Assembly (NCBI GenBank): GCA_030682475.1
Contig: JAUXOA010000053.1
Coordinates: 1-64,000 of the forward strand
From: Rhodoferax sp.
GTDB taxonomy: Bacteria; Pseudomonadota; Gammaproteobacteria; Burkholderiales; Burkholderiaceae_C
Length of the DNA: 64,000 nt
Direction: 5' to 3'
Part shown: in pieces, positions 63,532-64,000 of the stretch
Position numbering within the stretch: position 1 is the first letter of the stretch
Layout of the letters: each line of letters starts with the position of its first letter
Notes under the pieces: model-generated
The model's database searches: none
Told to the model about the DNA's origin: nothing
Seen by the model: the letters and a program-made list of their open reading frames with translations, nothing else
Position numbers and translations under genes: made by a program

Positions 63532-63771
63532 ATGAGCCGTCTGACCATTACCCTCTCCGAGCCGCGCTACCGGGCGCTGAAAGAAGCTGCGGTCCAGCGC
63601 GACAAAACCATGGGTCAATTGATTGACGAAAGCCTCGACTTCTACGGTATCAAATCGCGTGAACAAGCACTTGCCCTGGTGCGCCAGGCGCGCACGCGCA
63701 GTGCGTTGAGCGACGAGCAGGCGCTCACATTGGCACAAGAAGAGGTGCGCGCGGTGCGTCACACGACGTGA
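63532..63771 (+). CDS. ribbon-helix-helix antitoxin-like protein
   Basis: This 79-residue protein starts MSRLTITLSEPRYRALKEAA, the strand and first helix of a ribbon-helix-helix domain, with the second helix in KTMGQLIDESLDFYG. The C-terminal half (EQALALVRQARTRSALSDEQ) is helical. I use ATG 63532, seven bases after AGGA, over two nearer ATGs. Its stop overlaps the start of a PIN toxin gene, so it is the likely antitoxin. Confidence 0.78.
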   Translation: MSRLTITLSEPRYRALKEAAVQRDKTMGQLIDESLDFYGIKSREQALALVRQARTRSALSDEQALTLAQEEVRAVRHTT

Positions 63772-64000
63772 GTGACTACTTCATCATTGACACCAACATC
63801 GTCGTTGCAGGCCTGCTCACAATGCACGCCGATTCGCCGGTCGCTCGCATCCTTGAAGGCATGCTTAGCGCAGCGTTTCCGTTTGTGGTGTCTGAAGCGC
63901 TGCTGGCCGAATACCACTTGGTGCTGGTGCGGCCCAAGCTGCGCCAACTCCATGGCTTGTCAGTGGCCGAGATCGACATCATCCTGACCGATATTGCCCG
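63768..64000 (+). CDS. PIN-domain toxin, N-terminal part (cut by window edge)
   Basis: From GTG 63768, overlapping the antitoxin stop by four bases (GTGA), the frame encodes a PIN-domain start: DYFIIDTNIVVAGLL with the first catalytic Asp, then VVSEALLAEYHLVL with a conserved Glu. It runs off the right edge after 77 codons. It resembles the family of putative toxin PIN domain proteins. The remaining catalytic residues are not in view. Confidence 0.75.
   Translation, partial: MSDYFIIDTNIVVAGLLTMHADSPVARILEGMLSAAFPFVVSEALLAEYHLVLVRPKLRQLHGLSVAEIDIILTDIA

Overview
The window reads as chromosomal DNA of a betaproteobacterium in the Comamonadaceae (Burkholderiales), most like Rhodoferax or Polaromonas. 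This rests on gene content and family resemblance: the order rpsL-rpsG-fusA-tuf-rpsJ-rplC to rpsQ, DUF3567 and DUF1841 proteins, a PhaM granule protein, an arginine- and proline-rich RpsC tail, a CX14CX2C QueE, and dispersed palindromic repeats. No database search was possible. No CRISPR array, prophage or intact insertion sequence is visible.

Left part (1-21.9 kb). A truncated alpha/beta hydrolase lies beside remnants of two transposases. Next come an Fe3+/aminoethylphosphonate-type ABC importer, a 3-oxoadipyl-CoA-type thiolase, DUF1841, a diheme cytochrome c4, a MoxR-GNAT-VWA set and tRNA-Arg(CCU). The thiosulfate-oxidising cluster soxYZAXB follows on the minus strand, with no soxCD in view and an intrinsic terminator between soxX and soxB. 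A dienelactone-hydrolase-like gene diverges from soxY. CorA, HemB, a probable free-standing small RNA, HemJ, VanZ, a thioredoxin-like ferredoxin and a PBP5-type carboxypeptidase complete this part.

Middle (21.9-46.7 kb). The str and S10 ribosomal operons run from rpsL to rpsQ, with a promoter-like site and long leader between rpsJ and rplC. After them come a Prx5-type peroxiredoxin, an MFS permease, a soluble PTS (EIIA-Man, HPr, EI), a GlcD-type oxidase, a LysR regulator, Psd, PurU, an omega-aminotransferase, a ChaN lipoprotein, DUF3567, DUF3108, an FAH-family protein and MarC.

Right part (46.8-64 kb). A metal (probably copper) island holds DUF2946, PCuAC, DUF2946, a TonB receptor, a decayed DUF2946, a second TonB receptor and a PepSY membrane protein, with signs of tandem duplication. 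PhaM and a FIST sensor follow. Four queuosine genes (tgt, queA, queD, queE) are interrupted by an AbrB/PIN toxin-antitoxin pair, a DUF6502-DUF5666 unit with a palindrome across its promoter, and a broken Spx/ArsC gene. An RHH/PIN toxin-antitoxin pair runs off the right edge.

The most notable signals are: (i) a four-copy family of about 50-bp elements with a constant outer stem and variable inner part; (ii) a roughly 98-nt RNA with its own promoter and terminator between hemB and hemJ; (iii) the DUF6502-DUF5666 unit; and (iv) the duplicated DUF2946/TonB island.
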